From UBA1672 sp050633505 (GTDB taxonomy: Bacteria > Pseudomonadota > Alphaproteobacteria > Micavibrionales > Micavibrionaceae), in NCBI GenBank assembly GCA_050633505.1, contig JBOEGQ010000004.1, forward strand, positions 310,001 through 374,000: a stretch of 64,000 nucleotides of DNA. The letters run 5' to 3'. Of this stretch, positions 27,646 through 36,900 are shown one piece after another (position 1 is the stretch's first letter; each line of letters begins with the position of its first letter). The position numbers and the translations under genes are program-made. The notes beneath the pieces are model-generated. The model did not search any database and was not told the DNA's origin. It saw only the letters and a list, made by a program, of their open reading frames with translations.

Positions 27646-28014
27646 ATGCCTAAACATCGAATAAATGACGAACTCACAAAAGAGTTCAAAGAGAATCTGA
27701 AGTCCATTTTAGAAGAGCGCAAAGGACAAACAAACCCTAAGCGCTTATCCAAAGACGCAGGCCTAGGGGAAACAGCCGTACGCGATATCCTTCAGAATCA
27801 TTCATCCAGCCCAAAACTAGAAACCATTGAAAAGCTTGCTAACGCCCTCAATGTACCAGTTTATCGCCTAATCCCTTCTATGGTTGACCACTCATATGCG
27901 CAAATCGTGGCATTACGTGAGGAAAACGAGCTTCTAAGAGATGCAACAGGTATTAAATACAATACGCGTGAAGACCTCTTAAAAGCTGCAAAAGAGCGCA
28001 AAAACAAGAAATAA
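27646..28014 (+). CDS. XRE-family helix-turn-helix protein
   Basis: A 122-residue DNA-binding protein. The XRE-type HTH occupies about residues 10-70: LKSILEERKGQTNPKRLSKD, then GLGETAVRDILQNHSSSP and KLETIEKLANALNVPVYRLI. A short helical tail follows (ALREENELLRDATG), ending in a lysine-rich stretch. The ATG of MPKHRIND is preferred to an upstream TTG, although neither has a strong ribosome site. Its target is unknown. Confidence 0.85.
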   Translation: MPKHRINDELTKEFKENLKSILEERKGQTNPKRLSKDAGLGETAVRDILQNHSSSPKLETIEKLANALNVPVYRLIPSMVDHSYAQIVALREENELLRDATGIKYNTREDLLKAAKERKNKK

Positions 28015-28099
28015 CCATAAAAATCAAAATTATAGACATTGATGTATAAAGTTTTACTTAAGCTTGATTTTGCTCGCCTTATTTTTGTGAAATTTCACA

Positions 28100-28128
28100 T
28101 TGACTTTATCGTTAGAAAGTGTGATAAA
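28100..28128 (+). promoter_or_regulatory. Promoter for a candidate small RNA
   Basis: TTGACT (28100-28105) and GATAAA (28123-28128) are separated by 17 bp. This is a fair sigma-70 promoter pointing into the hairpin-rich segment that follows. Confidence 0.45.
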
Positions 28129-28133
28129 GCACA

Positions 28134-28211
28134 CATGGTGACCGTGGTTCACCTAGGCATCTTCCAGGTTCCCACACAAACACACACCGGAAGATGCCGC
28201 CCCTCTTTTAA
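28134..28211 (+). ncRNA. Candidate small RNA with terminator hairpin
   Basis: No protein gene covers this segment. A first hairpin forms from GGTGA (28137-28141) and TCACC (28149-28153). A second, perfect 10-bp stem forms from GGCATCTTCC (28156-28165) and GGAAGATGCC (28189-28198) with a CA-rich, single-stranded 23-base loop. It is followed by GCCCCTCTTTT, which could serve as a terminator tail. A promoter-like element lies just upstream. No known RNA family is recognised. Confidence 0.5.
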
Positions 28212-28240
28212 TTGCAGTGCAAAAATATACACAAAAACTA

Positions 28241-28268
28241 TTGCGAAATTTTTACAGATAGTTATGAT
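28241..28268 (+). promoter_or_regulatory. tRNA-Leu promoter
   Basis: TTGCGA (28241-28246) and TATGAT (28263-28268) with a 16-bp spacer. A GC-rich stretch follows, and the tRNA begins about 30 bp downstream. Confidence 0.6.
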
Positions 28269-28298
28269 GCCCGCCACAAGTCGCCATGATCTCTTTGT

Positions 28299-28383
28299 GC
28301 CCCTGTGGTGGAATTGGTAGACGCGCCGGATTCAAAATCCGGTTCCTTCGGGAGTGCCGGTTCGACTCCGGCTGGGGGCACCA
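28299..28383 (+). tRNA. tRNA-Leu (anticodon CAA)
   Basis: An 85-base cloverleaf including an encoded CCA end. The acceptor stem GCCCCTG pairs with TGGGGGC, with two wobble pairs. The anticodon stem CCGGA/TCCGG encloses loop TTCAAAA with anticodon CAA. A variable arm (TTCCTTCGGGAG region) and T-arm (GCCGGTTCGACTCCGGC) are present. It decodes UUG leucine codons. Confidence 0.97.
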
Positions 28384-28645
28384 CTTACAAAACCTTCTGC
28401 TTTATTACTCAGATAACACCTGTTGTGGACGCCTGATGGGATGTGCCTTAATTCCCCCCCATCCATGTGATCAGAATGAGGCAGGAAAAACCCACACGCC
28501 ACAATACCTATCCTCTACTGATAAGAGGCAATAGCCGTGCGGCGCGATAACATCACCCTGTCTTATTGAACAACCAAAAAGTGTTTCATAGAAAAAACCG
28601 AACAAATTATGGTACCTTTCTTCTCTCTTAGTATAAGGATAAAAA

Positions 28646-28972
28646 ATGAACCTAGCTTGGGCCTTACTAATCTGCGCCGGATTATTTGAAATTGGATGGC
28701 CACTTGGCCTGAAAAATGGCTACACAGAATCAGGAATGCATTGGGGCTGGATTGGCTTTGCCTGCATTTGCATGGTTATAAGCGGAAGCTTACTATTCTA
28801 CGCACAAAAGACCATTCCCATTGGCACCGCTTATGCCGTATGGACAGGCATAGGTGCGGTAGGAACATTTACCCTTGGCGTCATCTTATTCGGTGACGCA
28901 CTCAATACCCTACGATTAATGTCTGCTCTACTTATCGTTACTGGTGTAATCGGCCTAAAAATAGCTGCATAA
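28646..28972 (+). CDS. gdx: Small multidrug resistance family exporter, Gdx (guanidinium) type
   Basis: A four-helix SMR transporter of 108 residues. The membrane Glu of the first helix is present (GLFEIGWPLGLK). The third-helix segment GTAYAVWTGIGAVG is the pattern of the Gdx/SugE guanidinium exporters rather than the polyaromatic Emr type. It is a single gene, as expected for a homodimeric Gdx. AAGGA precedes the ATG. No guanidine riboswitch motif is evident in the 262 bp upstream. Substrate is inferred from family. Confidence 0.88.
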   Translation: MNLAWALLICAGLFEIGWPLGLKNGYTESGMHWGWIGFACICMVISGSLLFYAQKTIPIGTAYAVWTGIGAVGTFTLGVILFGDALNTLRLMSALLIVTGVIGLKIAA

Positions 28973-29132
28973 CAAATAACGACCAAGTAATAACACCACA
29001 AACACAACTCGAACACTCAAAAGTAAAACTGCATACATAAGAAACCAGAACAACTATTTGCTATTCTAAAGTATTTTTAAGAGCTTATACTGTGTCTTTT
29101 AGAAATATAACGTTTCAAAAAAGGTTGGTATT

Positions 29133-29864
29133 ATGAAACACACATTCAAAGTAACTGCGTTGATTTTAGGACTATGTACGACAGGAAATTACAGCCATGC
29201 TCAAGAAAGCAGTGACTTTGAAGTCTCCGCCAATACTGGAATTGTAAGTGATTATGTTTTCCGTGGCATCAGCCAATCCGATGAAAACTTTGCCATTCAG
29301 GGCGGATTTGATGTCGGCCACACAACAGGCCTCTATGCAGGTGCATGGGCCTCCAGCGTTGATTTCAACGACGATGATGAAGCCAGCATAGAGATTGACC
29401 TTTATGCCGGATATGCAGGTGAATATGAGAATATATCCTATGATATTGGCGGCCTATACTATGCCTATCCGGGCGCAGACAGTTCGCTGGACTATGACTT
29501 CTGGGAGGTTTACGGCTCAGTAGGCTATAATTTCGACGTTGCCAGCGCATCTGTAGGGGTGAATTATTCGCCAGATTATTTCGGAAGCAGTGGCGACTCA
29601 TTCTACACACATCTTGGTGTTGACGTTCCGCTTCCCCGTAACTTCACATTAAGCGGTGGTGTTGGCCATCAGGCAATTGATGATAACGCAGCATTCGGGA
29701 CAGATGACTATACAGACTGGAATGCTTCATTAGGTTATGACTGGAAAAATCTTAACTTCTCCGTCACGTATCATGACACGGATCTGGATGAACCAAGCGA
29801 ATGTGCCGATGGGTGCGATGCCCGCATCGTATTTGGAATCACCGCCGAATTCGGTATCCATTAG
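29133..29864 (+). CDS. TorF-family putative outer-membrane porin
   Basis: A 243-residue protein with a signal peptide (cleavage near SHAQES, residue 23). It then has beta-strand repeats of alternating aromatic and polar residues: the family opening STNTGIVSDYVFRGISQSD-like (here SANTGIVSDYVFRGISQSD) and many DxxxGY/YDIGG strands. It ends in an outer-membrane C-terminal strand (VFGITAEFGIH). These are hallmarks of the TIGR02001/TorF proteins, which have no assigned substrate. A single-gene unit. Confidence 0.88.
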   Translation: MKHTFKVTALILGLCTTGNYSHAQESSDFEVSANTGIVSDYVFRGISQSDENFAIQGGFDVGHTTGLYAGAWASSVDFNDDDEASIEIDLYAGYAGEYENISYDIGGLYYAYPGADSSLDYDFWEVYGSVGYNFDVASASVGVNYSPDYFGSSGDSFYTHLGVDVPLPRNFTLSGGVGHQAIDDNAAFGTDDYTDWNASLGYDWKNLNFSVTYHDTDLDEPSECADGCDARIVFGITAEFGIH

Positions 29865-29936
29865 GCCACCACTCCGCACATATATTGTGCACCTCCTGCG
29901 TAACCACTAAAACCTAAAATCACACGGAGCCAAGGA

Positions 29937-32093
29937 ATGCGCTTTTTAGACACAATCAAAATTTCAAAAAAACTGCCTGTTATCATTGTTGCCTGCGCCA
30001 TTATTTCCGCGTCAATGATCGGCGCACTGTCTTACATAGAAGCAAAAGAAGCCGTCATTCATGGCGAACAGGCAAAATTGATTGCCTTAAAAGAAACGCG
30101 CAAAAAACAGCTTGGCGACTACCTTGGCTCCATTGAAGAAGACCTGACCTCTGTCGCATCCAACCCGTTCACGTTAGATGCCCTTATCGCATTTGAAGAA
30201 GGATGGGATGCACTTGGCTTTCATGGCGATCAAACAAAAATCCTACAAAGACTATACATCACAGAAAACACACACAAAGGAGGCGAGAAGGAAAAGCTTG
30301 ATTACGCCAGCGATGGATCACCCTACTCACAGGCTCATGCGCAATATCACCCATGGTTCCGCTCCTTCCTTTATTCTCGTGAATACTACGACATTTTCCT
30401 ATTCGATCTGAATGGCAACCTTGTTTACAGTGTGTTTAAAGAAGCTGATTACGCCACAAACATTAATACCGGTAAATGGAAGAAGACAGATCTGGGTAAT
30501 GTTTACCGCGCAGCACGAAAAAGCGGTAAAGCCGGACAGAAGTTTTTCTATGATTTTCGCTCCTATGCACCAAGCAACGAGGTACCAGCCAGCTTTATCT
30601 CCACACCAGTGATCAACGAGCACGGCAGAATGCAAGGTGTTTTAGTATTTCAAATGCCGATTGGCCGCATTAACGATATTATGCAAGCCGCAGCAGGCAT
30701 GGGAAAATCCGGCGAAACATATATCGTTGGAGAAGACCATTTAATGCGCAGCGATTCTCGTTTTTCCAAGGAATCCACCATTTTAGAAACCAGCGTTGAT
30801 GGAAAAACGGTGCAAGCTGCCTTAAAAGGTGAAAGTGGCGTGGATATTGTTCCGGATTATCGTGGAATTAACGTTGTTTCGGCCTACACACCATTCGAAT
30901 TTCTTGGAACAAAATGGGTTGTCCTCGCAGAGATCGATGAATCTGAAATGCTTAGCCCTGTCATCACTATGCGTAATCACGCCCTGCTTACCATGCTCGC
31001 CCTAGCAGCAATTATTGTCGCATTTGGTATGTTTTTGGCTCGCATGATTACACAGCCCATTTCCACCATTACAGAATCTATGGAAATGCTATCACAGGGG
31101 GACACAACCGTAGAAATATCAGAGAGCAACCGCCAAGATGAGATTGGAGACATGGCACGCGCCTTAGAAGTGTTCAAGCAAAACCGTATAGAGGCAAACC
31201 GCATGGAAGAAGCGCAGAAAAAAGAGCAAGAATTACAGCTAGAGCGTGGTAAAAATCTTGAAATGCTTACATCTGTTTTTGAAACTGATATTTCAGAACT
31301 TGTCGCCACCCTATCCGCCGCATCAACAGAATTGAGCTCAACAGCACAATCCATGTCCAGCATCGCTGAAAGAACAACAGAGCAATCATCCGCCATGTCT
31401 CATGCATCGGCATCAACATCGGAAAACATTCAAACCGTTGCCAGTGCCTCAGAAGAGCTTAGTGCATCTATTCGCGAATTAAGCCAGCAAGTGCAAAATA
31501 CCAGCCAAGCCGCGACAACCGCAACGGATGACGTCGATAAAGCGTCCAAACAGATTGAAGGCTTACTCGTTGCATCAGAAAAAATTGGGGATGTCGTTAA
31601 CCTTATCCAAGATATTGCCGAGCAAACAAATCTTCTGGCACTTAACGCAACTATTGAATCTGCCAGAGCCGGAGAAGCCGGTAAAGGCTTTGCCGTTGTG
31701 GCAAACGAGGTAAAATCCCTAGCCAGTGAAACATCAAAAGCAACAGAGCAAATCGCAGAAGAAGTCCAACAAGTACAAGACGAGGTTCGAGGTGCAGTTG
31801 AGGCGATTAAAAACATTGATAAAAAAATCCGTGAGGTTGACACATCAGCCTCCGCAATTGCCGCAGCCATTGAAGAACAAAATGCAACGACCGGAGAAAT
31901 TACCCGTAATACCCAGACCTCTGCGGCCAATATGCAAGAGCTCAACGGTAATGTGAGCAATGTAAACGAAGCCGCCCAAACAACAGGAAGTGCGGCCAAT
32001 GACGTTTTGAATGCCTCCAATGAATTAAGCAGCCAAACAGACAGCCTGCAGAAGAAAGTTGCAGAATTTTTGGAGAGCGTCAAAACGGCGTAA
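29937..32093 (+). CDS. Methyl-accepting chemotaxis protein
   Basis: A transmembrane chemoreceptor of 718 residues. The first membrane helix is near residue 14-35 (IIVACAIISASMIGAL). A periplasmic Cache-like sensor follows to about 345 and includes VPDYRGINVVSAYTPFEF, a dCache element. The second helix is near 347-370, with a HAMP domain after it (MITQPISTITESMEML to NRQDEIGDMARALEVF). The coiled-coil signalling domain has the canonical hairpin tip near 560-590 (AEQTNLLALNATIESARAGE then GKGFAVVANEVKSLA). It ends without a NWETF-type methylesterase tether. The ligand is unknown. Confidence 0.95.
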   Translation: MRFLDTIKISKKLPVIIVACAIISASMIGALSYIEAKEAVIHGEQAKLIALKETRKKQLGDYLGSIEEDLTSVASNPFTLDALIAFEEGWDALGFHGDQTKILQRLYITENTHKGGEKEKLDYASDGSPYSQAHAQYHPWFRSFLYSREYYDIFLFDLNGNLVYSVFKEADYATNINTGKWKKTDLGNVYRAARKSGKAGQKFFYDFRSYAPSNEVPASFISTPVINEHGRMQGVLVFQMPIGRINDIMQAAAGMGKSGETYIVGEDHLMRSDSRFSKESTILETSVDGKTVQAALKGESGVDIVPDYRGINVVSAYTPFEFLGTKWVVLAEIDESEMLSPVITMRNHALLTMLALAAIIVAFGMFLARMITQPISTITESMEMLSQGDTTVEISESNRQDEIGDMARALEVFKQNRIEANRMEEAQKKEQELQLERGKNLEMLTSVFETDISELVATLSAASTELSSTAQSMSSIAERTTEQSSAMSHASASTSENIQTVASASEELSASIRELSQQVQNTSQAATTATDDVDKASKQIEGLLVASEKIGDVVNLIQDIAEQTNLLALNATIESARAGEAGKGFAVVANEVKSLASETSKATEQIAEEVQQVQDEVRGAVEAIKNIDKKIREVDTSASAIAAAIEEQNATTGEITRNTQTSAANMQELNGNVSNVNEAAQTTGSAANDVLNASNELSSQTDSLQKKVAEFLESVKTA

Positions 32094-32126
32094 CCCCCCT
32101 AATATTAGGAAAGTTTATTTTACCTA

Positions 32127-32156
32127 TTGACTCCTGCATTTCCACAGGTTTACAAT
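32127..32156 (+). promoter_or_regulatory. tetR promoter
   Basis: TTGACT (32127-32132) and TACAAT (32151-32156) with an 18-bp spacer, 38 bp before the regulator's start codon. Confidence 0.55.
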
Positions 32157-32174
32157 AATTACTATATTTGTAAA
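32149..32174. promoter_or_regulatory. Operator-like inverted repeat at the tetR promoter
   Basis: TTTACAA (32149-32155) and TTGTAAA (32168-32174) form a perfect 7-bp inverted repeat with a 12-bp centre, covering the -10 box and the likely start of transcription. This is a typical position for a TetR autoregulatory operator. Confidence 0.5.
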
Positions 32175-32193
32175 TATTGGTAGTTATGTAAGC

Positions 32194-32748
32194 ATGGACG
32201 AAACAGACCAAACATTGATCGGTGCCTTTGACGTATTCCTTCGATACGGCTACAGAAAAACATCATTGGACGATATCGCCCAATCTGTTGGCGTATCGCG
32301 GCAAACACTTTATCAACGATATAAAAACAAAGAGAATCTATTTAAATCTGCTCTTGAGGCTGAATTTGAACATTCCCTATCCAGATGCCGTGATGTAGCG
32401 AAAAACAGCACCGAAAATATAGAAGACAAACTGTTTGAAATTATGGATATATGGTGTGGAGAGTACATTACCACCCTTAGAGCGTCCCCCCATGCCGCAG
32501 AGGTGATGGAAGAGTCAGACGCACTGGTTGGTGACCTTTGTGAAACAAAAATGGAAGAGTTCACCGAAATCTTTACCCGTGTGTTAGAGGATAACGACCT
32601 GCCATCTCAAAAAGATGCTGGACTATCTCCCAGAAAAGTTGCTGACGTTATGCACTTCACGGCCAAGGGTTTATTTTATAAAGCCAAAGACTATGAAGAA
32701 TTTGCAGAGCATATCCGTACCACCATATTAATGATATGCAGGCTATAA
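32194..32748 (+). CDS. TetR-family transcriptional regulator
   Basis: A 184-residue repressor-type regulator. The N-terminal HTH is clear at residues 8-55: GAFDVFLRYGYRKTSLDDIA, then VGVSRQTLYQRYKNKENLF. The helical ligand-binding part (60-184) is unassigned. It sits 112 bp upstream of a three-gene RND efflux operon on the same strand, so it most likely controls that pump and itself through the inverted repeat at its promoter. Confidence 0.93.
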   Translation: MDETDQTLIGAFDVFLRYGYRKTSLDDIAQSVGVSRQTLYQRYKNKENLFKSALEAEFEHSLSRCRDVAKNSTENIEDKLFEIMDIWCGEYITTLRASPHAAEVMEESDALVGDLCETKMEEFTEIFTRVLEDNDLPSQKDAGLSPRKVADVMHFTAKGLFYKAKDYEEFAEHIRTTILMICRL

Positions 32749-32771
32749 CCTCCTCACAGAAAACAATAGAC

Positions 32772-32784
32772 TTGCAAAATGCAA
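32772..32784. repeat. Short palindrome upstream of the RND operon
   Basis: TTGCA and TGCAA flank AAA in the gap between tetR and the adaptor gene. It differs in sequence from the repeat at the tetR promoter, so a common operator is not supported. It is recorded as a possible regulatory site only. Confidence 0.25.
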
Positions 32785-32860
32785 TTGATTTACTTAAACC
32801 ATTATAAAAAATAGAAAACCACGACTCCCGAAAGATAACTAGAAAGCCGGAACGATGACA

Positions 32861-33997
32861 ATGAAGAACCTGAAAATTATAGCTTTTGCGCTTATTGCCG
32901 CGGTGCCTTTATCCGCATGTAATGACGCAAAAGACCAGCAGGCAGACCCTATGGCAATGATGATGGCCAATGGCATACCCGTACGTGTTGAAACCCCGCA
33001 ATCAAGGACAGTAACAGAATGGGATGAGTTCACCGGCCGTTTTCAGGCCGCACAGCGTGTTGAAATTCGCGCCCGGGTTAGTGGGTATCTGGATAACATT
33101 CAATTTACAGACGGACAGATCGTACAAAAAGATGATGCCTTATTCGTCATTGATCAGCGCCCCTTTAAAATTGCATTAGACAGTGCGCAAGCGCGATTTG
33201 AATTTGCCAATAAGGAATTCAAGCGTGCAAGAAACCTACGCGCATCCAAGGCCATTTCCGAAGAAGACTATGACCAACGCCTTCAGGAAATGCGTATTGC
33301 AAAAGCCGATTTGGAAGATGCCAAATTAAATTTGGAATTCACCGAAGTTAAAGCCCCCTTCACAGGCCGTATCAGCCGTAATCGTGTTGAAGTCGGCAGC
33401 TTAATCAGTGGTGGAAACGATGGTGCGACGCTACTTACTACGCTGGTTACAACATCTCCTATCGAATTTTATTTCGAAGGCAGTGAAACAGACATGTTGC
33501 GCTATATCCGTGCAAGGGAAAAGGGAGAAGCTTCTGACGATCGTAGTACACCCTACCCTGTATTTGCAAAGCTACAAGATGAAGATAAGTTCTTACATGA
33601 AGGACAAATCAACTTTTTAGATAATGAACTAGCCCCAGATACGGGAACAATTCAGGTTCGCGCAACATTCGAAAATAAAGATGGCATATTAGAGCCGGGA
33701 CTGTTCGCCCGTCTACGCATTGCCATGTCTAAACCAATTGATGCCGTGCTGGTTCCTCCGCACATCATCGGGACGGAACAAACCCGTAAATACGTCTATA
33801 CACTGGATACAGAAAATAAAGCTGTTCGAAGTTATATAACCCTTGGTGGTTTAACAGAAGATGGCTTACGCATTGTAAAGTCCGGTATTGAAACAGATGT
33901 CCGCATGATCGTTGGTGGCCTCCATATGGTACAACCCGGCGCCCTTATTGCCCCAATTGATGCCAACGCAGCTAAAGAAATGCAGGAGACAAAATAA
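32861..33997 (+). CDS. RND efflux periplasmic adaptor (membrane fusion) lipoprotein
   Basis: Links the inner-membrane RND pump to the outer-membrane channel. The ATG at 32861 has better ribosome-site spacing than the ATG two codons upstream. A lipobox PLSAC at residues 16-20 anchors it. The order is typical of AcrA/MexE: first beta-barrel and lipoyl half (EIRARVSGYLDNIQFTDGQI), helical hairpin (SAQARFEFANKEFKRARNLR), second lipoyl half (FTEVKAPFTGRISRNRVEVG), then barrel and membrane-proximal domain. Its end overlaps the pump start by 1 bp. Confidence 0.95.
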   Translation: MKNLKIIAFALIAAVPLSACNDAKDQQADPMAMMMANGIPVRVETPQSRTVTEWDEFTGRFQAAQRVEIRARVSGYLDNIQFTDGQIVQKDDALFVIDQRPFKIALDSAQARFEFANKEFKRARNLRASKAISEEDYDQRLQEMRIAKADLEDAKLNLEFTEVKAPFTGRISRNRVEVGSLISGGNDGATLLTTLVTTSPIEFYFEGSETDMLRYIRAREKGEASDDRSTPYPVFAKLQDEDKFLHEGQINFLDNELAPDTGTIQVRATFENKDGILEPGLFARLRIAMSKPIDAVLVPPHIIGTEQTRKYVYTLDTENKAVRSYITLGGLTEDGLRIVKSGIETDVRMIVGGLHMVQPGALIAPIDANAAKEMQETK

Positions 33998-36900
33998 TGA
34001 AACTTGCACATTTCTTCATTGACCGCCCGCGTTTTGCGGCCGTGGTATCCAGTTTTATCGTCATTTTTGGCCTCTTGGCATACTTTGCCCTGCCTGTTGC
34101 ACAATATCCTGAAATTGCACCACCGCAAGTACAGGTCGTCGCAGCATATCCGGGCGCAAATGCCGAAACCATCGCAGAAACCGTTGCAACACCACTAGAG
34201 CAAGAAATTAACGGTGTTGAGAACATGATTTATATGTCTTCTCAGGCAACGAATGATGGTCGTATGACATTAAGTATAACATTCAGACCCGGCACAGACA
34301 TTGATACCGCGCAGGTGCTTGTTCAAAACCGTGTTGCCGCCGCAGAACCACGATTACCAGAACCGGTAAGACGTCTTGGTGTTACAACGATCAAGAACTC
34401 TCCTGACTTTTTAATGGTCATCAACCTGTTTTCACCAAATGGCACATATAACCAGAATTTTATCGGGAACTACGCCAGTTTGGAGATCAGTGACAGATTA
34501 AAACGTGTTGATGGTGTTGGAAACTCACAAGTATTCGGTGCCAGTGAATACGCGATGCGCTTATGGCTTGACCCTGACCGAATGGCATCACTTGACCTGA
34601 CCACCGAAGATGTCCTTGATGCCGTGCGCAGCCAGAATATTCAGGTTGCCGGTGGTACATTAAACCAGTCACCTGTCCCATCCCAACATGCCTTTGAGCT
34701 AACAGTTCAAACGCAAGGACGTCTTGCAGATGTTAACGAATTCGAAAATATTATCGTTAAATCAGGAAACAACAGCGCACTTGTCCGGTTAAAAGATGTG
34801 GCCCGTGTTGAGCTTGGCGCACGTGATTACGTTACACGTGGATATTTGGGTAAGACTCCATCTGTCGGTGTATTGCTTACCATGCGCCCCGGTGCAAATG
34901 CCTTGGAAACCGCCGCTCGGGCATTATCTGCCATGGATGAAATGGCACAAGAATTCCCTCAAGACCTGGAATATAAAGTCGTCTACAACCCGACAAACTA
35001 TATCGCCCAATCAATTGATGAGGTCTTTACGACTCTCTTCTTGGCCATGTTATTTGTTGTTTTTGTTATCATTGTCTTTTTACAAAGCTGGCGCACAGCC
35101 ATTATCCCCGTGATTGCCATTCCGATTTCTCTTATCGGGACATTTGGACTTATGCTGGCTTTTGGCTATTCCTTAAATATGCTTTCACTATTCGGCCTAA
35201 TTCTCGCAATCGGTATTGTTGTGGATGACGCCATTGTTGTCGTTGAGAATGTTGAACGGAAGCTCCGCAAAGGCATGGAAATTAAAAAGGCAACCAAAGA
35301 AACAATGGATGAAGTCGGTACTGCATTGATCGCAACCAGCTTGGTTCTTGTCGCTGTTTTCCTTCCGACCGTTTTAATGGAAGGGATTACCGGTCAATTC
35401 TATAAACAATTCGGGGTAACCATTGCGGCCGCGACGATGCTATCAACGATAGTATCCCTAACATTAAGTCCTGCCATGGCATCTATTTTCATGAAAGACA
35501 TGGGGCAGGAAAGTGGCAATGGATTACTCTCTAAACCGGCGCAGATATTCAATGCCATGATGGATAAGCTCTCTCATGGATATGGATTTATTGTTAGCAA
35601 AATCGTACGTATGGGCGTACTGATTTCTATCCTTTATCTGGGCTTAATTGCCCTGACCGGATACCAGTATTCCTTGATCCCGGGCGGCTTTATCCCACCT
35701 CAAGATCAGGGCTATACTATTACCGCGATCAATTTGCCCTCCGGCGCATCGTTGGATCGTACAGACGCCATTATTCAAAAAGCCACCGAAGCGCTCTTGC
35801 AAATCCCTGATGTTGAAGACACCGTTGCCTTCACAGGATTCTCAGGTGCGACATTCACCAATGCAAGTAACGCCGGGGCTATCTTCACAGTTCTAAAGCC
35901 ACTAGGCACGCGTCGTGATCTTGATGCCATCATTAACGATATGCGCATGGCCTTATCCACGATAGATGATGCCTTTATCATTACCGTACCCCCACCTCCG
36001 GTTCCGGGCCTTGGTAATGCCGGTGGTTTCAAAATGATGGTTCAGGATCGTGGAGGTAAAGGGCTTCCTGCTCTGGAACAAGCCGCATGGACACTTGCTA
36101 TGGCAGCAAACCAAGCACCGGAAACGACATCTGTCTATACGTTCTTTGAAACAACAACTCCGCGGATCTATCTTGATATTGATCGTGAACGTGCACGTCG
36201 CTTGAAAGTACCACTTCAGAACGTCTTTAATGCATTAGAGGTGAATCTCGGTTCATCCTATGTCAATGACTTCAACTTCTTGGGTCGGACATTCCGCGTA
36301 ACCGCACAGGCAGATGCCCCATACCGCTTAACTGAGGATGATATCCTGCGCCTGCGTGTGCGCAACAGTGAAGGGAACATGGTGCCGATCGGATCGTTGG
36401 CAACAGTAGAAAATACATCAGGGCCACTTCGTGTACCACGTTACAACCTATACCCCTCTGCCGGGGTGAGTGGTAACACCGCATTAGGGTTCAGCTCAGG
36501 CGAAGCATTGGCGCGCATGGAACAGCTTGCAGAAGAAGTCCTGCCCGAAGGGTTTAGCTATGAATGGACAGAACTCGCCTACCAGGAGAAAGCAACCGGC
36601 AATACAGCCATTATGATCTTCTGCCTTGCGGTATTGTTCGTGTTCCTTCTCTTATCCGCGCAATACGAAAGCTGGACACTGCCTCTTGCGATTATTCTGA
36701 TTGTTCCGATGTGCTTGCTTTCTGCCGGTGCAGGATTGTTAATCGTAGGAATGGATAATAACATTCTAACCCAGATTGGCTTGATCGTTCTGGTTGGCTT
36801 GGCGTCGAAAAATGCAATTTTGATCGTTGAATTTGCAAAGCAAAACGAAGACGACAACAAGATGGATAGATGGCAAGCGGCAACCGAAGCATCAAAAACA

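Noticed and set aside
28039..28534. Plus-strand frames across the small RNA and tRNA-Leu
   Set aside because: They translate structured RNA, including the whole tRNA; no family similarity or ribosome site.
28384..28645. Cobalamin or guanidine riboswitch before the SMR gene
   Set aside because: Scanned by eye; key conserved loops are absent, so no riboswitch is claimed.
32098..32109. Palindrome CCTAATATTAGG after the chemoreceptor
   Set aside because: No loop and no T-tract, so not a terminator; it is outside the TetR-like repeat and could be chance.
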